A stretch of DNA of 64,000 nucleotides from Pseudomonadales bacterium (GTDB lineage Bacteria > Pseudomonadota > Gammaproteobacteria > Pseudomonadales > Pseudohongiellaceae), in the NCBI GenBank assembly GCA_028281635.1, contig JANQJM010000224.1, positions 1-64,000 on the forward strand, read 5' to 3'. Every line of letters starts with the position of its first letter. Positions within the stretch are counted from its first letter, which is position 1. This document shows, piece after piece, positions 19,638-30,341 of this stretch. The notes under the pieces were generated by a model. That model was not told where the DNA came from. It searched no databases and worked only from the letters and a program-made list of their open reading frames with translations. The position numbers and the translations under genes are program-made.

Positions 19638-20972
19638 ATGAGTGAGTTAGCTGACCGACCTTTGCGAGTCCACGATGAGATTATCCTTATCCATTGGTGG
19701 CGCCTGTTTCGTTGGTTCGCCAATCTGCGACTGGTTCCGAGGTTAAAGGAACACACCGCACGACCACTAATGCGCCTGTATCGCATGGCGTTCTACGATG
19801 GGCTGACACGGACCGGCAAGATCATGCTGGTCAGTTCATTGCTGATCTTCTTGTTCAGCTACCGGGTCAACAGTGATTTTCTGTTACTCACTGCCGCAGT
19901 CTGTGCTGCTTTATTGTTCTGGAGTATTGCACTCGGCTTTGTATTCCGCCCCCGAGTGAAGATTCAAAGGCAAACCCCTGAATCGGCGGTGGCGGGTGAA
20001 TTATGTAATTCGCAAATCACCATTCACAATAACAGCAAGCGAACACTCTTTAACTTTTCTGTGCGAGAGCTGGTGATCCCCGATGGCCAATGGCCAAAAG
20101 AGTGGCAACGCCCTTATCAAGCGCAACTTCCTGGTCACCAGCAAACGACGCTAAGCGTCGGTTTCGTACCCCGCAAACGCGGTGTTATGCAGCTATCCGG
20201 ATTAGCCGTTCAAAGTTATTTTCCTTTCTTCCTAACGCGTTACACAGCAAGAGTAAGGCAAGATTCGACACTCTATGTATTACCGGAAACCCTGGACATA
20301 GCTCTGCCATCCTTGCGGCAACTTGCGGAACAGGCCAGCAAGCAGCTCACTCTCGGATACGAGAACACGCGTCAGGGGCCAGCCCTGGAATACAGCTACT
20401 CGCGTCCCTATCAAACAGGTGATTCACTGCGCCGCCTGGATCACCGTGCCAGCAGTCGCTATGGCGAACCCATGAGTAAAGTATTCGAAGGCTCAGAAGA
20501 GATCCGGCGTGACCAGGTCTACTTGATGGTAGACCTGACTCTGGAAGATTTTCAGCTTTGGCAGCGCCGCCCTGTGCACACGAAATCCCTCGATCAACGT
20601 CTAGCTCTGGCTGTCGAAATTGGGCTGTCTGCGCAGAACGAAGGCTTTAGTCTTGCGGCTCTATCCACCGGTGCCCAATGGCATGAGATAGAGAACATTT
20701 CCAAACTCTATCAGCACATAGCCACCTGCCAGCCAGAACGAGCGGTAGCGCATCCAGACTCTGCTCTACCCAGCGCTATAAGCAATGAGAATGGACTTTA
20801 TGTCATCGTGACCGGTCGCTGGACTGATGAGGTCGCATCCAAAGTTGAGAAGTGGCAACGTGCCGGTATCGTGGTATTGGTGTTTCTGCTTGCAGAAGCG
20901 GAACAGCATAAGGATAGCCTGCCTACTGGTAAGCAATTCATCGAAGTCCAACTGGGTGGTATCGATTCATGA
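19638..20972 (+). CDS. DUF58 domain-containing protein
   Basis: 444 aa; GPALEYSYSRPYQTGDSLRRLDHRASSRYGEPMSKVFE is characteristic of DUF58. Confidence 0.88.
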   Translation: MSELADRPLRVHDEIILIHWWRLFRWFANLRLVPRLKEHTARPLMRLYRMAFYDGLTRTGKIMLVSSLLIFLFSYRVNSDFLLLTAAVCAALLFWSIALGFVFRPRVKIQRQTPESAVAGELCNSQITIHNNSKRTLFNFSVRELVIPDGQWPKEWQRPYQAQLPGHQQTTLSVGFVPRKRGVMQLSGLAVQSYFPFFLTRYTARVRQDSTLYVLPETLDIALPSLRQLAEQASKQLTLGYENTRQGPALEYSYSRPYQTGDSLRRLDHRASSRYGEPMSKVFEGSEEIRRDQVYLMVDLTLEDFQLWQRRPVHTKSLDQRLALAVEIGLSAQNEGFSLAALSTGAQWHEIENISKLYQHIATCQPERAVAHPDSALPSAISNENGLYVIVTGRWTDEVASKVEKWQRAGIVVLVFLLAEAEQHKDSLPTGKQFIEVQLGGIDS

Positions 20973-22930
20973 TGTCATTAGGTACCGCATGTCTCACTTT
21001 GTTTATTTCGGTGCTGTCATGGCATCTCTCCACTTCGATGGAGTTGCCAATCATTGCCTATGCGGGGATGACATTGAGTCTGCTAGCGGGATTGAAACTG
21101 TTAATAATAGAGCGACCAACCTGGGGGCTGGTTTTTGTGTTGCTGGCAACCGGCGCTTTCATGGGTAATCAGATAATTGAAGATTGGGCCATCGAAGGAT
21201 CGTGGCCGCAAGACAACGGTCTCGGTGCTGGCCTGGTTATCGGATTGCTGATTTATCTGCTATGGGTTTTCGCCGCCCGTCAGAGTGAAAAAATTGAATT
21301 GGCTTTGGATCGTGATACCCAAACGATACTTGTTATCGGCTTATTGTTACTCCTGCTCATGGCTCCCGCAGAGCAAACAATCATATTCGTTGCCGATGAG
21401 CGAATTGGCCTACTCACACTGCTTGGAATTGTGCTCGCCAGTTTAACTTTGCTTGCAGATAGGGTTGGTACACAGCTAGTGTCACGCTTACTTCTGTTTA
21501 TTCCTGTTTTGCTAACGGTCCCACTGTTCAATAGCCTGCTGGAACTCGGACAACGACCTGTGATCACGGCTATTGGAACTCTGATGCCGAGCTCGAGTAA
21601 CTTCACACCCACAGGTTTTTCTCCCTCGCAACAACTGTCCTCACGATCCTTTCTGCGGCCTTCAAGCCGAGCAGTAATGCGAATTCGAGGAGAGCAATTT
21701 CCGGGCCGGTATCTGGTAGGCAATCGTTTGAGTATTCTGGATGACGAAATGTTTTGGCTGCCAACTGTAGGCACAACACAATTACTAACTACCCTGGATG
21801 CTGAACTAACTGATGATAATGAATGGCGTTACCCAATCGAAAATAACGTCGTATCGAATTATCCCGCTGGCGACTACACGGTTTACAATCTGAACAGCGA
21901 CTACTTTGTGTTTATGAGCCCAGGCACAACACACGTTAGTGGTCGATTTGAACAATTGAGTCGGGACCCAACCTATTCCTACGTCTGGACCGCTGAGTTT
22001 GACCGCGGAACTGATCGACGCTGGCGCATAGAAACCGGCAGTAATCCGCAACCGTCGGAATTTGAGCGGCAGCATCTGCTGTTACCAGAATTTTGGGACG
22101 ATAGTTTGCAATCAAAAGCAGAGGAATTTCGAGCGCCTCAACGAGCCGCCACAGTAAGTAATTTAGTCAACTACTTTACTTCCCGTCGCTACTCACTGAG
22201 TACTAATTTTGATCCTGCCCAACCATTTCACGACTTCTTTCTTAATGATGGCGCAGCCTATTGTTTTTGGTTTGCAACAGGGGCAACACTAGCGCTGAGA
22301 GCAAACGGTATTCCAAGCCGGTTGGTGAGTGGGTATGTCATCAACGAACAGATCTCACCAGATATGTGGCTGATCAGAAATCGTGATGCTCATAGTTGGG
22401 TGGAATGGCAAGATGAGACAGGCTATTGGCATAGCGTCGATCCCACACCAGCCAGCATTGAGTCCTTTTTCGGTGGTTACCAATCGTCGCCAGTGAGTCA
22501 GTGGTATCACTATCTCGCTGGGCAATGGCAGGCGCTGATTGATTGGGTATTGGAAGATGCGCTGATTGCCAATCTGGTTCGCTATGGCGGTGTGATGATT
22601 CTGATCTTCCTGTTTGCGCGGGAATACCGACGCCTGCAGGGAGAGCGAAAGAGTCTCAATAACCGCGCTCGTCGCTGGCAAAAGATCTGGTTGCGATTCA
22701 TTCAGAAATCCAATCTGCCAATTCAACCCTCCTGGACTGCCGCAACTTATGCAGCGAATCTTCCAGGTAGCTGGTCCGGTGATGCCCGCAGCGCAGTACT
22801 TCAATTCCTCGATACCTACAGCAGCAACCGACTTTCAGCCGACGACGAGGCCTCTATAGAAAACGTAGAAAAGTCGCTGGATAGCTGCATCAAAGCATTG
22901 TCTGAATCCAAACCACGGTCATCCACGTAA
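20969..22930 (+). CDS. Transglutaminase-like membrane protein (TgpA/DUF3488 type)
   Basis: 653 aa; multiple TM segments, then AAYCFWFATGATLALRANGIPSRLVSGYV...RDAHSWVEW transglutaminase core; overlaps upstream stop. Confidence 0.9.
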   Translation: MMSLGTACLTLFISVLSWHLSTSMELPIIAYAGMTLSLLAGLKLLIIERPTWGLVFVLLATGAFMGNQIIEDWAIEGSWPQDNGLGAGLVIGLLIYLLWVFAARQSEKIELALDRDTQTILVIGLLLLLLMAPAEQTIIFVADERIGLLTLLGIVLASLTLLADRVGTQLVSRLLLFIPVLLTVPLFNSLLELGQRPVITAIGTLMPSSSNFTPTGFSPSQQLSSRSFLRPSSRAVMRIRGEQFPGRYLVGNRLSILDDEMFWLPTVGTTQLLTTLDAELTDDNEWRYPIENNVVSNYPAGDYTVYNLNSDYFVFMSPGTTHVSGRFEQLSRDPTYSYVWTAEFDRGTDRRWRIETGSNPQPSEFERQHLLLPEFWDDSLQSKAEEFRAPQRAATVSNLVNYFTSRRYSLSTNFDPAQPFHDFFLNDGAAYCFWFATGATLALRANGIPSRLVSGYVINEQISPDMWLIRNRDAHSWVEWQDETGYWHSVDPTPASIESFFGGYQSSPVSQWYHYLAGQWQALIDWVLEDALIANLVRYGGVMILIFLFAREYRRLQGERKSLNNRARRWQKIWLRFIQKSNLPIQPSWTAATYAANLPGSWSGDARSAVLQFLDTYSSNRLSADDEASIENVEKSLDSCIKALSESKPRSST

Positions 22931-23030
22931 TAAAATAGGGCCGGCTCTAAGCGATTGCTTTTACATGCAGCCTTTGCCTAAGAGCGCTACGACTGCCAAA
23001 ATTGCTACTGATTAACAGGAGAAGAAGTTA

Positions 23031-24806
23031 ATGCCTGAGTACAGAGCTCCCATCCGCGATATCCAGTTTGCACTTTTTGATGTACTGGATTCTGAAACCC
23101 ACTACCAGCGCATCCAGGCCGAAGAGGCCAGTCGTGATCTGGTGGAAGCCATCATCAATGAAGGGGCGAAGTTTTCTGAGGAAGTACTGGCGCCTCTCTA
23201 TCAGTCTGGTGATGAAGGCTGTAGTTTCGATAATGGCAAGGTCACCACACCAGCCGGTTTCAAAGAAGCTTATCAACAATATGTAGAAGGCGGCTGGCCC
23301 GCTCTATCCGGCGACCCAGCCTATGGTGGTCAAGGCTTGCCAGAATCCTTGTCTCTCGCTCTGAATGAAATGATCAACACCGCCAATTGGGCCTGGGGCA
23401 TGTACCCTGGTCTAAGCCACGGCGCCAAACTTACTCTGTCGGCCTATGGCACTGAACAGCAAAAACAAACTTATCTGAGCAAACTCACCAGCGGTGAATG
23501 GACCGGCACCATGTGTTTAACGGAACCACACTGCGGTACCGATCTCGGTCTTTTAAAAACCAAAGCCGAACCCCAGGCCAATGGTAGCTATCGAATTAAC
23601 GGCACCAAGATTTTTATCTCAGCGGGTGAACACGACATGGCGGAAAACATCGTGCATATCGTGCTGGCACGCCTACCTGACGCCCCGGGCGGAACCAAAG
23701 GCATTTCACTATTTATCGTGCCACGTAACGAAGCAGAGTCACTCAATCATAACAACGTGAATTGTGGTTCCATCGAACACAAGATGGGCATCCATGGCAA
23801 CGCTACTGCGGTTCTCAACTTTGACGATGCACAAGGTTTTCTTATCGGCCCTGAAAACGAAGGCTTGCGTTGTATGTTCACATTTATGAACTTCGCACGC
23901 CTGGGCACTGCGCTGCAGGGAATGGTTGCGGCGGAGCTGAGTTACCAGGGCTCATTAGCCTATGCGAAAGATCGTCTGGCAATGCGTGCACTTTCTGGAC
24001 CAGTCTTTCCAGAAAAACCTGCCGACCCCATTATCGTTCACCCTGACGTACGTCGCATGTTGCTGACTCAGCGCGCCATTTCTGAAGGTGGCAGAGCGAT
24101 GATCTACTACTGCTCGCAATTAGGAGACGTGGTCCATGCCAAGAATAGTAGTGAGGAAGATATTGAAGAAGCAGACGCGATCATGAGTGTGCTGACACCA
24201 ATCGCCAAGGCTTTCCTCACCGAAACTGGATACGAAGCCGCAAACCTTGGATTGCAGGTGTTTGGTGGTCATGGCTACATTCGTGAATGGGGCATGGAAC
24301 AGATCGTGAGAGACACGCGTATCAGTACCTTATACGAAGGCACCACTGGCATTCAGGCACTGGACTTAATCGGTCGTAAAGTACTCGCAGACCGCGGAAC
24401 CATGTTGCGCTTCTGGACCCGTATCATTCACCGCTTCTGTCGCGACAATGATAAACGTAAGATGCAGGAGTTTATAAGACCTCTACGCCGGTACTATCGG
24501 GAATGGGGGGGCTTTACCAACAAGATTGGTCTTAAAGCGATGAAGAATCGTGATGAAGTTGGTGCTGCAGCCTATGACTACCTTATGTATTCCGGGTATG
24601 TAAGTCTCGCGTATTTCTGGGCCAAGATTGCAGATGCGGCTTATGATCAACTCGAAGCAGGAACTGAAGATCCGGATTACTACCAGGCGAAAATCAAAAC
24701 TGCCAGATTCTATTACAAGAAACTACTACCCCGCGCCAAAATGCACAAAGAAGTCATGATGAGTGGTGCAAAAACGCTGCTTGAGCTAAAGCAGGAAGAG
24801 TTTTAG
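23031..24806 (+). CDS. Acyl-CoA dehydrogenase with extended C-terminal domain (DmdC-like size class)
   Basis: 591 aa; GEWTGTMCLTEPHCGTDLGLLKTKAE, QVFGGHGYIREWGMEQIVRDTRISTLYEGTTGIQALDLIGRK. Confidence 0.92.
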   Translation: MPEYRAPIRDIQFALFDVLDSETHYQRIQAEEASRDLVEAIINEGAKFSEEVLAPLYQSGDEGCSFDNGKVTTPAGFKEAYQQYVEGGWPALSGDPAYGGQGLPESLSLALNEMINTANWAWGMYPGLSHGAKLTLSAYGTEQQKQTYLSKLTSGEWTGTMCLTEPHCGTDLGLLKTKAEPQANGSYRINGTKIFISAGEHDMAENIVHIVLARLPDAPGGTKGISLFIVPRNEAESLNHNNVNCGSIEHKMGIHGNATAVLNFDDAQGFLIGPENEGLRCMFTFMNFARLGTALQGMVAAELSYQGSLAYAKDRLAMRALSGPVFPEKPADPIIVHPDVRRMLLTQRAISEGGRAMIYYCSQLGDVVHAKNSSEEDIEEADAIMSVLTPIAKAFLTETGYEAANLGLQVFGGHGYIREWGMEQIVRDTRISTLYEGTTGIQALDLIGRKVLADRGTMLRFWTRIIHRFCRDNDKRKMQEFIRPLRRYYREWGGFTNKIGLKAMKNRDEVGAAAYDYLMYSGYVSLAYFWAKIADAAYDQLEAGTEDPDYYQAKIKTARFYYKKLLPRAKMHKEVMMSGAKTLLELKQEEF

Positions 24807-24828
24807 TTTCCTTCAATTCTCGACGACA

Positions 24829-24866
24829 TTGCTCCAACCGTAACAAGCTATATTTGGTTGGAGCAA
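24829..24866 (+). terminator. Hairpin downstream of the acyl-CoA dehydrogenase gene
   Basis: TTGCTCCAACC ... GGTTGGAGCAA, 11-bp perfect stem 22 nt after the stop. Confidence 0.65.
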
Positions 24867-25122
24867 CTAAAAACTATTCTTCAAGAATACAGCCTGCTCC
24901 CTAACGCCTGTTCTTCGACTGTTTGCTGCTAGTGGCAGTGGTAAATTCCCAAAAAACGGTCATCTCAAATCAAGCTTAGTTTGAAAGCCATCTGGCTATA
25001 CCGCGCTGTTTTTCTGAGTTCGCATAATTCACTATCCCACAGTAACAAATCTCGCCAACTCTTCGTCTAACTCCCCATAAACTATCCGCCCATATCACCA
25101 AACCTGTCTGAAAGCCCCGTAA

Positions 25123-25148
25123 CACGGGCCCTCTGGAGTTGGCCCGTG
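25123..25148. other. Perfect GC-rich hairpin in a long intergenic region
   Basis: CACGGGCC-CTCTGGAGTT-GGCCCGTG; function unknown. Confidence 0.4.
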
Positions 25149-25280
25149 GTTTGCTGTAGTTAGACTTGAAAGACACTTTAGTTACGCTCTAAAGACTATG
25201 GGTTATAGTGGTTTTAGCCACAAACGATTCGATAACAAAGAAAACAGAATTGAGGCCAGAAAACCGGCCGCCGGGTTTAC

Positions 25281-26285
25281 ATGTTGCAACAAACCAAAGT
25301 AAACAACGCGATCACAGTCGAGACTCGGGACCTCCGGCTCGACTACGGTGAACTCACCGCCGTCAACAACGTTAATCTGCAAATCACCGCTGGCGAAATC
25401 TATGGCCTGGTTGGACCCAATGGTGCGGGTAAGAGTAGCCTGCTCAAGATGCTGGCAAACCTGAATCGTCCTACCTATGGAGAGATCTTCATCAATGGGA
25501 TCGACCTGGCCGAGGATCCGTGGAGCATTCATCGCGACGTGGGATACATGCCAGACCTTTCTCCGGTAGCACCCGAATTAAAAGTCTGGGAGTTCCTGGA
25601 ATTTTTCGCAGCTGCCTATGGCATACCCGCAAACGAACGAAAACCTCGAGTCGAGGAATGCCTCGAGCAGGTGAAGATGGCCGAACACCGTGAAGCCTAT
25701 GGCAAGGGATTGTCCCGCGGCATGATGCAGCGAGTAGTATTAGCCAAGACTTTGATTCCACGCCCGAAGATTTTACTGCTTGATGAACCTGCCAGCGGCA
25801 TGGATCCAATTGCTCGCATCAATTTGAAAAATATTCTGGTCGATCTCAGTCGTCTGGGCGTCACCTCCATTGTGTCATCCCACATCCTCACCGAACTCGG
25901 TGATATGTGTACTTCCCTGGGCATTATGCACAAAGGGGAATTAGTGAAGACTGGCGACAAAGCCAGCCTTCTGGTGGAGCACCCTGTGCACACCCGTTCC
26001 CTGACAGCGCTGTTAGAAGACTTCACCATCGATGGTGGCAGAGTAATAACGGTACTGGAGGCCAATGAGCATGTGTCAGAGATTGTCCATGAAGGTGGTG
26101 CATTCGTAATTGGTTTTGGCGGAGACGAATTAGCGGAAGCAGAATTACTTCGAGAGCTGATCGAGGCCGGTGTCAAAGTGACTTCCTTCAGTCGGGAATC
26201 TGCCAGCATGGAAGATGTATTGGTGAAACTGGTAGCACCGGAACAGCAAGACGAGCCGGGAATAGCGGGAGAAGAAAATGACTGA
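25281..26285 (+). CDS. ABC transporter ATP-binding protein
   Basis: 334 aa; Walker A GLVGPNGAGKSSLLK, signature LSRGMMQRVVLAKTL, Walker B ILLLDEPASGMDP. Confidence 0.95.
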   Translation: MLQQTKVNNAITVETRDLRLDYGELTAVNNVNLQITAGEIYGLVGPNGAGKSSLLKMLANLNRPTYGEIFINGIDLAEDPWSIHRDVGYMPDLSPVAPELKVWEFLEFFAAAYGIPANERKPRVEECLEQVKMAEHREAYGKGLSRGMMQRVVLAKTLIPRPKILLLDEPASGMDPIARINLKNILVDLSRLGVTSIVSSHILTELGDMCTSLGIMHKGELVKTGDKASLLVEHPVHTRSLTALLEDFTIDGGRVITVLEANEHVSEIVHEGGAFVIGFGGDELAEAELLRELIEAGVKVTSFSRESASMEDVLVKLVAPEQQDEPGIAGEEND

Positions 26286-27960
26286 TGCAAGCTTGGGGAA
26301 TACACCGTGGCTTCCAAGTTCTTCACGTTTGGCAGAGTACCTGGCAGTCTGGAACAATCCCATTGTCTGGAAAAACTTTCAGTCGCGCATGCGGATGCAG
26401 TCAGTGTTCAGTTTTCTCCTGGTATTTGTTCTAGCCACCTTTATGACTTTTACCACCTATGGCGGAATAATGCGTTTGCAAGGCGATCCAGTCGCTGCTG
26501 CCCGCAGTGCCATCGTACCACTGGCCATCTTGCAGTGGATAATTCTCATGCTGTCCGCCACCGGTCGAATCACTTCCGGCATCATTCATGAGCGTGTAAC
26601 TGGAACCATCGAATACACCCGGCTTACACCACTAAGCCCACTGGATAAAGTAATCGGCTACTTGTTCGGACTACCAGTCCGTGAGTACCTGCTGTTTCTT
26701 CTCACCATGCCATTTATGATTTTCTTGCTGGTGGTGGGTGAGATTCCGATATCGGTAGTCATCCCCGTTTATCTGGTATTTTTCTCATCGGCAATAATGT
26801 TCCACATGCTAGGAATGGTATTGGGATTGGTGCTTAAAGAGTGGCGGTTGTCTGTGGTGTTTACCATCGGTCTGGTAATCGCCGTCAACTGGGTGCTCCC
26901 ATTCTTTTCCTATCTCGGATTTCCATTCCTGCAATATTTAACGGTGCGGCCAGTTTTTGCAGAAAAAATTACTCCGCTGCTACCGTTAGATGCGGTTCCC
27001 CGGATGGAAGACGCTCCAGCACTCATCACTGATCTTACGGCGGGTGTAGATTTTTATGTGTGGGAAGTGTCGACAACGGCTTTCTGTCTGATTCTGCAGG
27101 GCCTTATCATCTTTACTTTAGCGCTTATGGTATATCGAAAGTGGGAAAACGATTTCGGTCATTCCTTGAGCAAAAGCTATGCGCTGTTTTTCTACATCGC
27201 ATTACAGCTATTTTGCATCGGCACTCTCTGGCCTAATCTGGTGTTCGATACAGAGTCTATCATTGCAGCAGGTTTGATGGATGACGATTCTCTGATCGAA
27301 GAATTCGCCTTTATCATCCCCCTGATCTACGGATTCTTCTCCATTGGTGTGGTGTTCTGGTTGGTATATGTCATTACACCAAGCCACGAAGACTATCGCA
27401 GCGGCCTGTTGCGCTCTCAGAAGCTTGTGCAAATGGGCCAACAGCCCTTGTCGCGCTTTGATGATCAGGCTGACGGACTGCTTGCGACCTCGGTTTTAGC
27501 CGTTGCCACATTCCTGTTCTTGCTGACAGTAGAGATTGTGATGACAGAGATGGGTCCTTTAGGTGAAGTATCCCCCGACACCTTTGGATTATTGCGACTA
27601 CCAATAATTGCCATGTTAGTGATCTTTTACTTTGCCGTATCGTTGGAATATCTACAGTTGAGCCGTTTCGCCCTGTTATTTCTAATGGTGTGGATCGTCC
27701 CCATTTTACTAGCGGTTTTTCTTGGCGTGGCCCTGGAAATGGAAGAAGAAGTTCTCTACATTGCCAGTGGTTCGCCACTGACCATGGTCATACTCGCCGC
27801 CCAGGGTCTATTAAACGACTGGATGGATGAGGGACAAATTGCCATAGTTCGCAACTCCTTCTGGACTGGTACGATTTTCATTTTCTCCATCACTGCCTTC
27901 CTCGGTTATCAATTGCAGAAACAACAGAAGCGAGTAAAACAGCTCGTGTCATCGCAGTAA
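26278..27960 (+). CDS. ABC-2 type transporter permease
   Basis: 560 aa polytopic protein overlapping the upstream ATPase stop (8 nt). Confidence 0.85.
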   Translation: MTDASLGNTPWLPSSSRLAEYLAVWNNPIVWKNFQSRMRMQSVFSFLLVFVLATFMTFTTYGGIMRLQGDPVAAARSAIVPLAILQWIILMLSATGRITSGIIHERVTGTIEYTRLTPLSPLDKVIGYLFGLPVREYLLFLLTMPFMIFLLVVGEIPISVVIPVYLVFFSSAIMFHMLGMVLGLVLKEWRLSVVFTIGLVIAVNWVLPFFSYLGFPFLQYLTVRPVFAEKITPLLPLDAVPRMEDAPALITDLTAGVDFYVWEVSTTAFCLILQGLIIFTLALMVYRKWENDFGHSLSKSYALFFYIALQLFCIGTLWPNLVFDTESIIAAGLMDDDSLIEEFAFIIPLIYGFFSIGVVFWLVYVITPSHEDYRSGLLRSQKLVQMGQQPLSRFDDQADGLLATSVLAVATFLFLLTVEIVMTEMGPLGEVSPDTFGLLRLPIIAMLVIFYFAVSLEYLQLSRFALLFLMVWIVPILLAVFLGVALEMEEEVLYIASGSPLTMVILAAQGLLNDWMDEGQIAIVRNSFWTGTIFIFSITAFLGYQLQKQQKRVKQLVSSQ

Positions 27961-28087
27961 TAAAATTGCCCGTTTGAAGAGTTTTATTCAGTTCAGCTTT
28001 GATTAAGCTGTACAACGTCAAGCTGCATCCAGCTAATCAGAAAAAGTCCGATACCAGATGCAAAGTCTGCATTACCCGGGGGTAACA

Positions 28088-28435
28088 ATGAGAGGTCTAT
28101 TTTTGTTGGTGGTACTGTTTGCCAGTGCCTGTACCAGCTCAACCGTAATTCGCTCCTCTGATCCAGAATCACGGATCTATGTGAATGGCGAGTACATGGG
28201 AACAGGTGAAGCGTTTTACTCTGATGAGAAAGTTGCTTTCTCACGAAACAAAGTCGAGATTAGAAAGGACGGATGTCGATCGGAATACCATAGTTTCCGT
28301 CGCAATGAGGAGGCGGATGTTGGTGCGATCGTAGGAGGTATTTTTCTAACGTTCCCATTTCTCTGGGTCACTGAATACAAATCCTCCCACAACTATGATT
28401 TTCAGTGCCAGCCAAACAGCAACAGCTCTGACTAG
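28088..28435 (+). CDS. Small PEGA-like lipoprotein
   Basis: Lipobox FASAC; RIYVNGEYMGTGEAFYSDEKV. Confidence 0.65.
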   Translation: MRGLFLLVVLFASACTSSTVIRSSDPESRIYVNGEYMGTGEAFYSDEKVAFSRNKVEIRKDGCRSEYHSFRRNEEADVGAIVGGIFLTFPFLWVTEYKSSHNYDFQCQPNSNSSD

Positions 28436-28472
28436 AGGCTGGTGCAAGGAAACTAACTAACGCTATTCTGGA

Positions 28473-29882
28473 TTACACAGCCGGGTGGCGTTGGTGCCAG
28501 TTGGTAGCCTGTTGGTAAGCAAATCCGATTCGACAGAGTGTCGCTTCACTCAGGCGCCGACCCAGGAACTGCATGCAATAGGGCCAGTTGGATTCGGTAA
28601 AGCCGCAAGGGACTGATAGAGTTGGTGTGCCAGCGAGGTCTGCAGGTATGGTGAATTGACCCTGGAAATTTTTTACGACGGCCTTCATGTCTTCCGCATC
28701 TCCGTACTGCGGTGCTTGCTCAACTGGAAACACCATGCCGCCTGAGGGGCAAACTACTGCATCTACCTTTTCCAGTTGCTCGACGAATTTTGCACTAAAG
28801 GCAGCCCGCTTTAACTCCGCTTCCTGATAGTCCGATTCGCTAATCTTGCGTCCCATTTCCAGTACGCTGCGCAAATAGCCGCCATATTCATCAGCACGTG
28901 CCGGATAATAGTCCTGATGCGCACGGTAGGCCTCATAACCAGTAAGTGGTAACCAGAGATTTCGATAATCCATGGGGCCTTCTGTCGGCATTTTAACTGC
29001 AACCAGTTTGGCACCCAAGGAAACCAACACATCCAACGCTTCCATAATTGCAGTGACCAGGCCTTCATCGGTTCCCCTGGTCAGGTACTCTTCATCGACA
29101 CCCAGTGTGACACCGGAGAGTTCATCCCTTAGCTGTTCTGAAACATTCTCTACAGGTTCGGTAAGAGAAGTGGGGTCACGTTCATCATGCCCGGCGATCA
29201 CTTCGAACATGGCAGCGGCATCTTCAACAGTCCTAGCCATTGGCCCCACATGATCTAGAGATTCAGCCAGTGCCAATACGCCGCGACGACTCACTCTGCC
29301 CCAGGTAGGTTTTAACCCCACCACGCCATTAGCCATAGCAGGATAGCGAATAGAACCGCCTGTATCGGTGCCAATTGCAGCGAAACACAGCCCTGCAGCA
29401 ACCGCAACTCCGGAACCGGATGAGGAGACTCCCGACCACAGACTTGAGTCCCATGGATTCACTGGAATTGGAAATCTGGGGTTATAGGCGGAAAGCGCAC
29501 CCTCTGTCAGATTGAGTTTGCCCAGCAATACTGCGCCCGCGGCGGATAGCCTTTCAACAACACTGCCATCAACGTCCGGAACAAAGTCACGCCTGACTTC
29601 CAGACCACCCATCGTAGGAACGCCTTTGGTATAGCAAAGATCCTTCACTGCCACGGGTATACCATGCAGAGGTCCGAGATTGCGGCCAGCCTGAATGGCC
29701 TGTTCTGCCGCCTCGGCTTGCTGCATTGCCAAATCAGCCGTCACAGTCGCATAACTCTTGAGATTGGGATCCACAACCTCGATGCGCTGCAACATCGCTG
29801 TGGTGAGTTCTACTGGCGAGAGTTGTTTGCTCTGTATTCTTTTGGCAAGGTCGGCCAGGCTTAGGTAATGAAGTTCATCCAC
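28473..29882 (-). CDS. Amidase (amidase signature family)
   Basis: 469 aa; PLHGIPVAVKDLCYTKG...GVSSSGSGVAVAAGLCFAAIGTDTGGSIRYPA. Confidence 0.93.
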   Translation of the reverse strand: MDELHYLSLADLAKRIQSKQLSPVELTTAMLQRIEVVDPNLKSYATVTADLAMQQAEAAEQAIQAGRNLGPLHGIPVAVKDLCYTKGVPTMGGLEVRRDFVPDVDGSVVERLSAAGAVLLGKLNLTEGALSAYNPRFPIPVNPWDSSLWSGVSSSGSGVAVAAGLCFAAIGTDTGGSIRYPAMANGVVGLKPTWGRVSRRGVLALAESLDHVGPMARTVEDAAAMFEVIAGHDERDPTSLTEPVENVSEQLRDELSGVTLGVDEEYLTRGTDEGLVTAIMEALDVLVSLGAKLVAVKMPTEGPMDYRNLWLPLTGYEAYRAHQDYYPARADEYGGYLRSVLEMGRKISESDYQEAELKRAAFSAKFVEQLEKVDAVVCPSGGMVFPVEQAPQYGDAEDMKAVVKNFQGQFTIPADLAGTPTLSVPCGFTESNWPYCMQFLGRRLSEATLCRIGFAYQQATNWHQRHPAV

Positions 29883-29934
29883 GAGTTAAATCAAACTTAT
29901 CGTTCGTAAACGTCAAGGCCTGGCACAGAACTAT

Positions 29935-30327
29935 TTACTGAGCCACCTGCTCACTAACAGGGACACCAACTGTTTTGATGAGATGCACGAGAATACGCGC
30001 GGGATCGGTATCACTGGCGTTAGCTGAAACCGCGTGAATATCGTCAGGGTTTTCGTAAAACATCTCCCCGGGCGACAAGGTTTGTAACTCACCCCCGGCC
30101 ACCTGCATGTTTACCAATCCTTCTAAAACGTAAACGAAAACATGTGCATTATGTCGATGCGGTGGCGATGACTGTCCGGGTTCCAGAGTAATTTCCAACA
30201 CCAGAATTTCCTTATCATCCCCAAGCTCCGGCAAAGGGAAATTCAATAGCGGACCATCCGCAGCATGAAGCGAATTGGCTGACACAAACAGAGTGAGTGC
30301 AGCCAGAGCTCTCAATAACTTAATCAT
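29935..30327 (-). CDS. Secreted cupin-domain protein
   Basis: 130 aa; signal peptide; EPGQSSPPHRHNAHVFVYVLEGLVNMQ. Confidence 0.85.
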   Translation of the reverse strand: MIKLLRALAALTLFVSANSLHAADGPLLNFPLPELGDDKEILVLEITLEPGQSSPPHRHNAHVFVYVLEGLVNMQVAGGELQTLSPGEMFYENPDDIHAVSANASDTDPARILVHLIKTVGVPVSEQVAQ

Positions 30328-30341
30328 CTTGGGTTTCCTCT

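Noticed and set aside
24976-25176. 66-aa minus-strand ORF in intergenic region
   Set aside because: No family features, odd composition, overlaps a hairpin; insufficient support.
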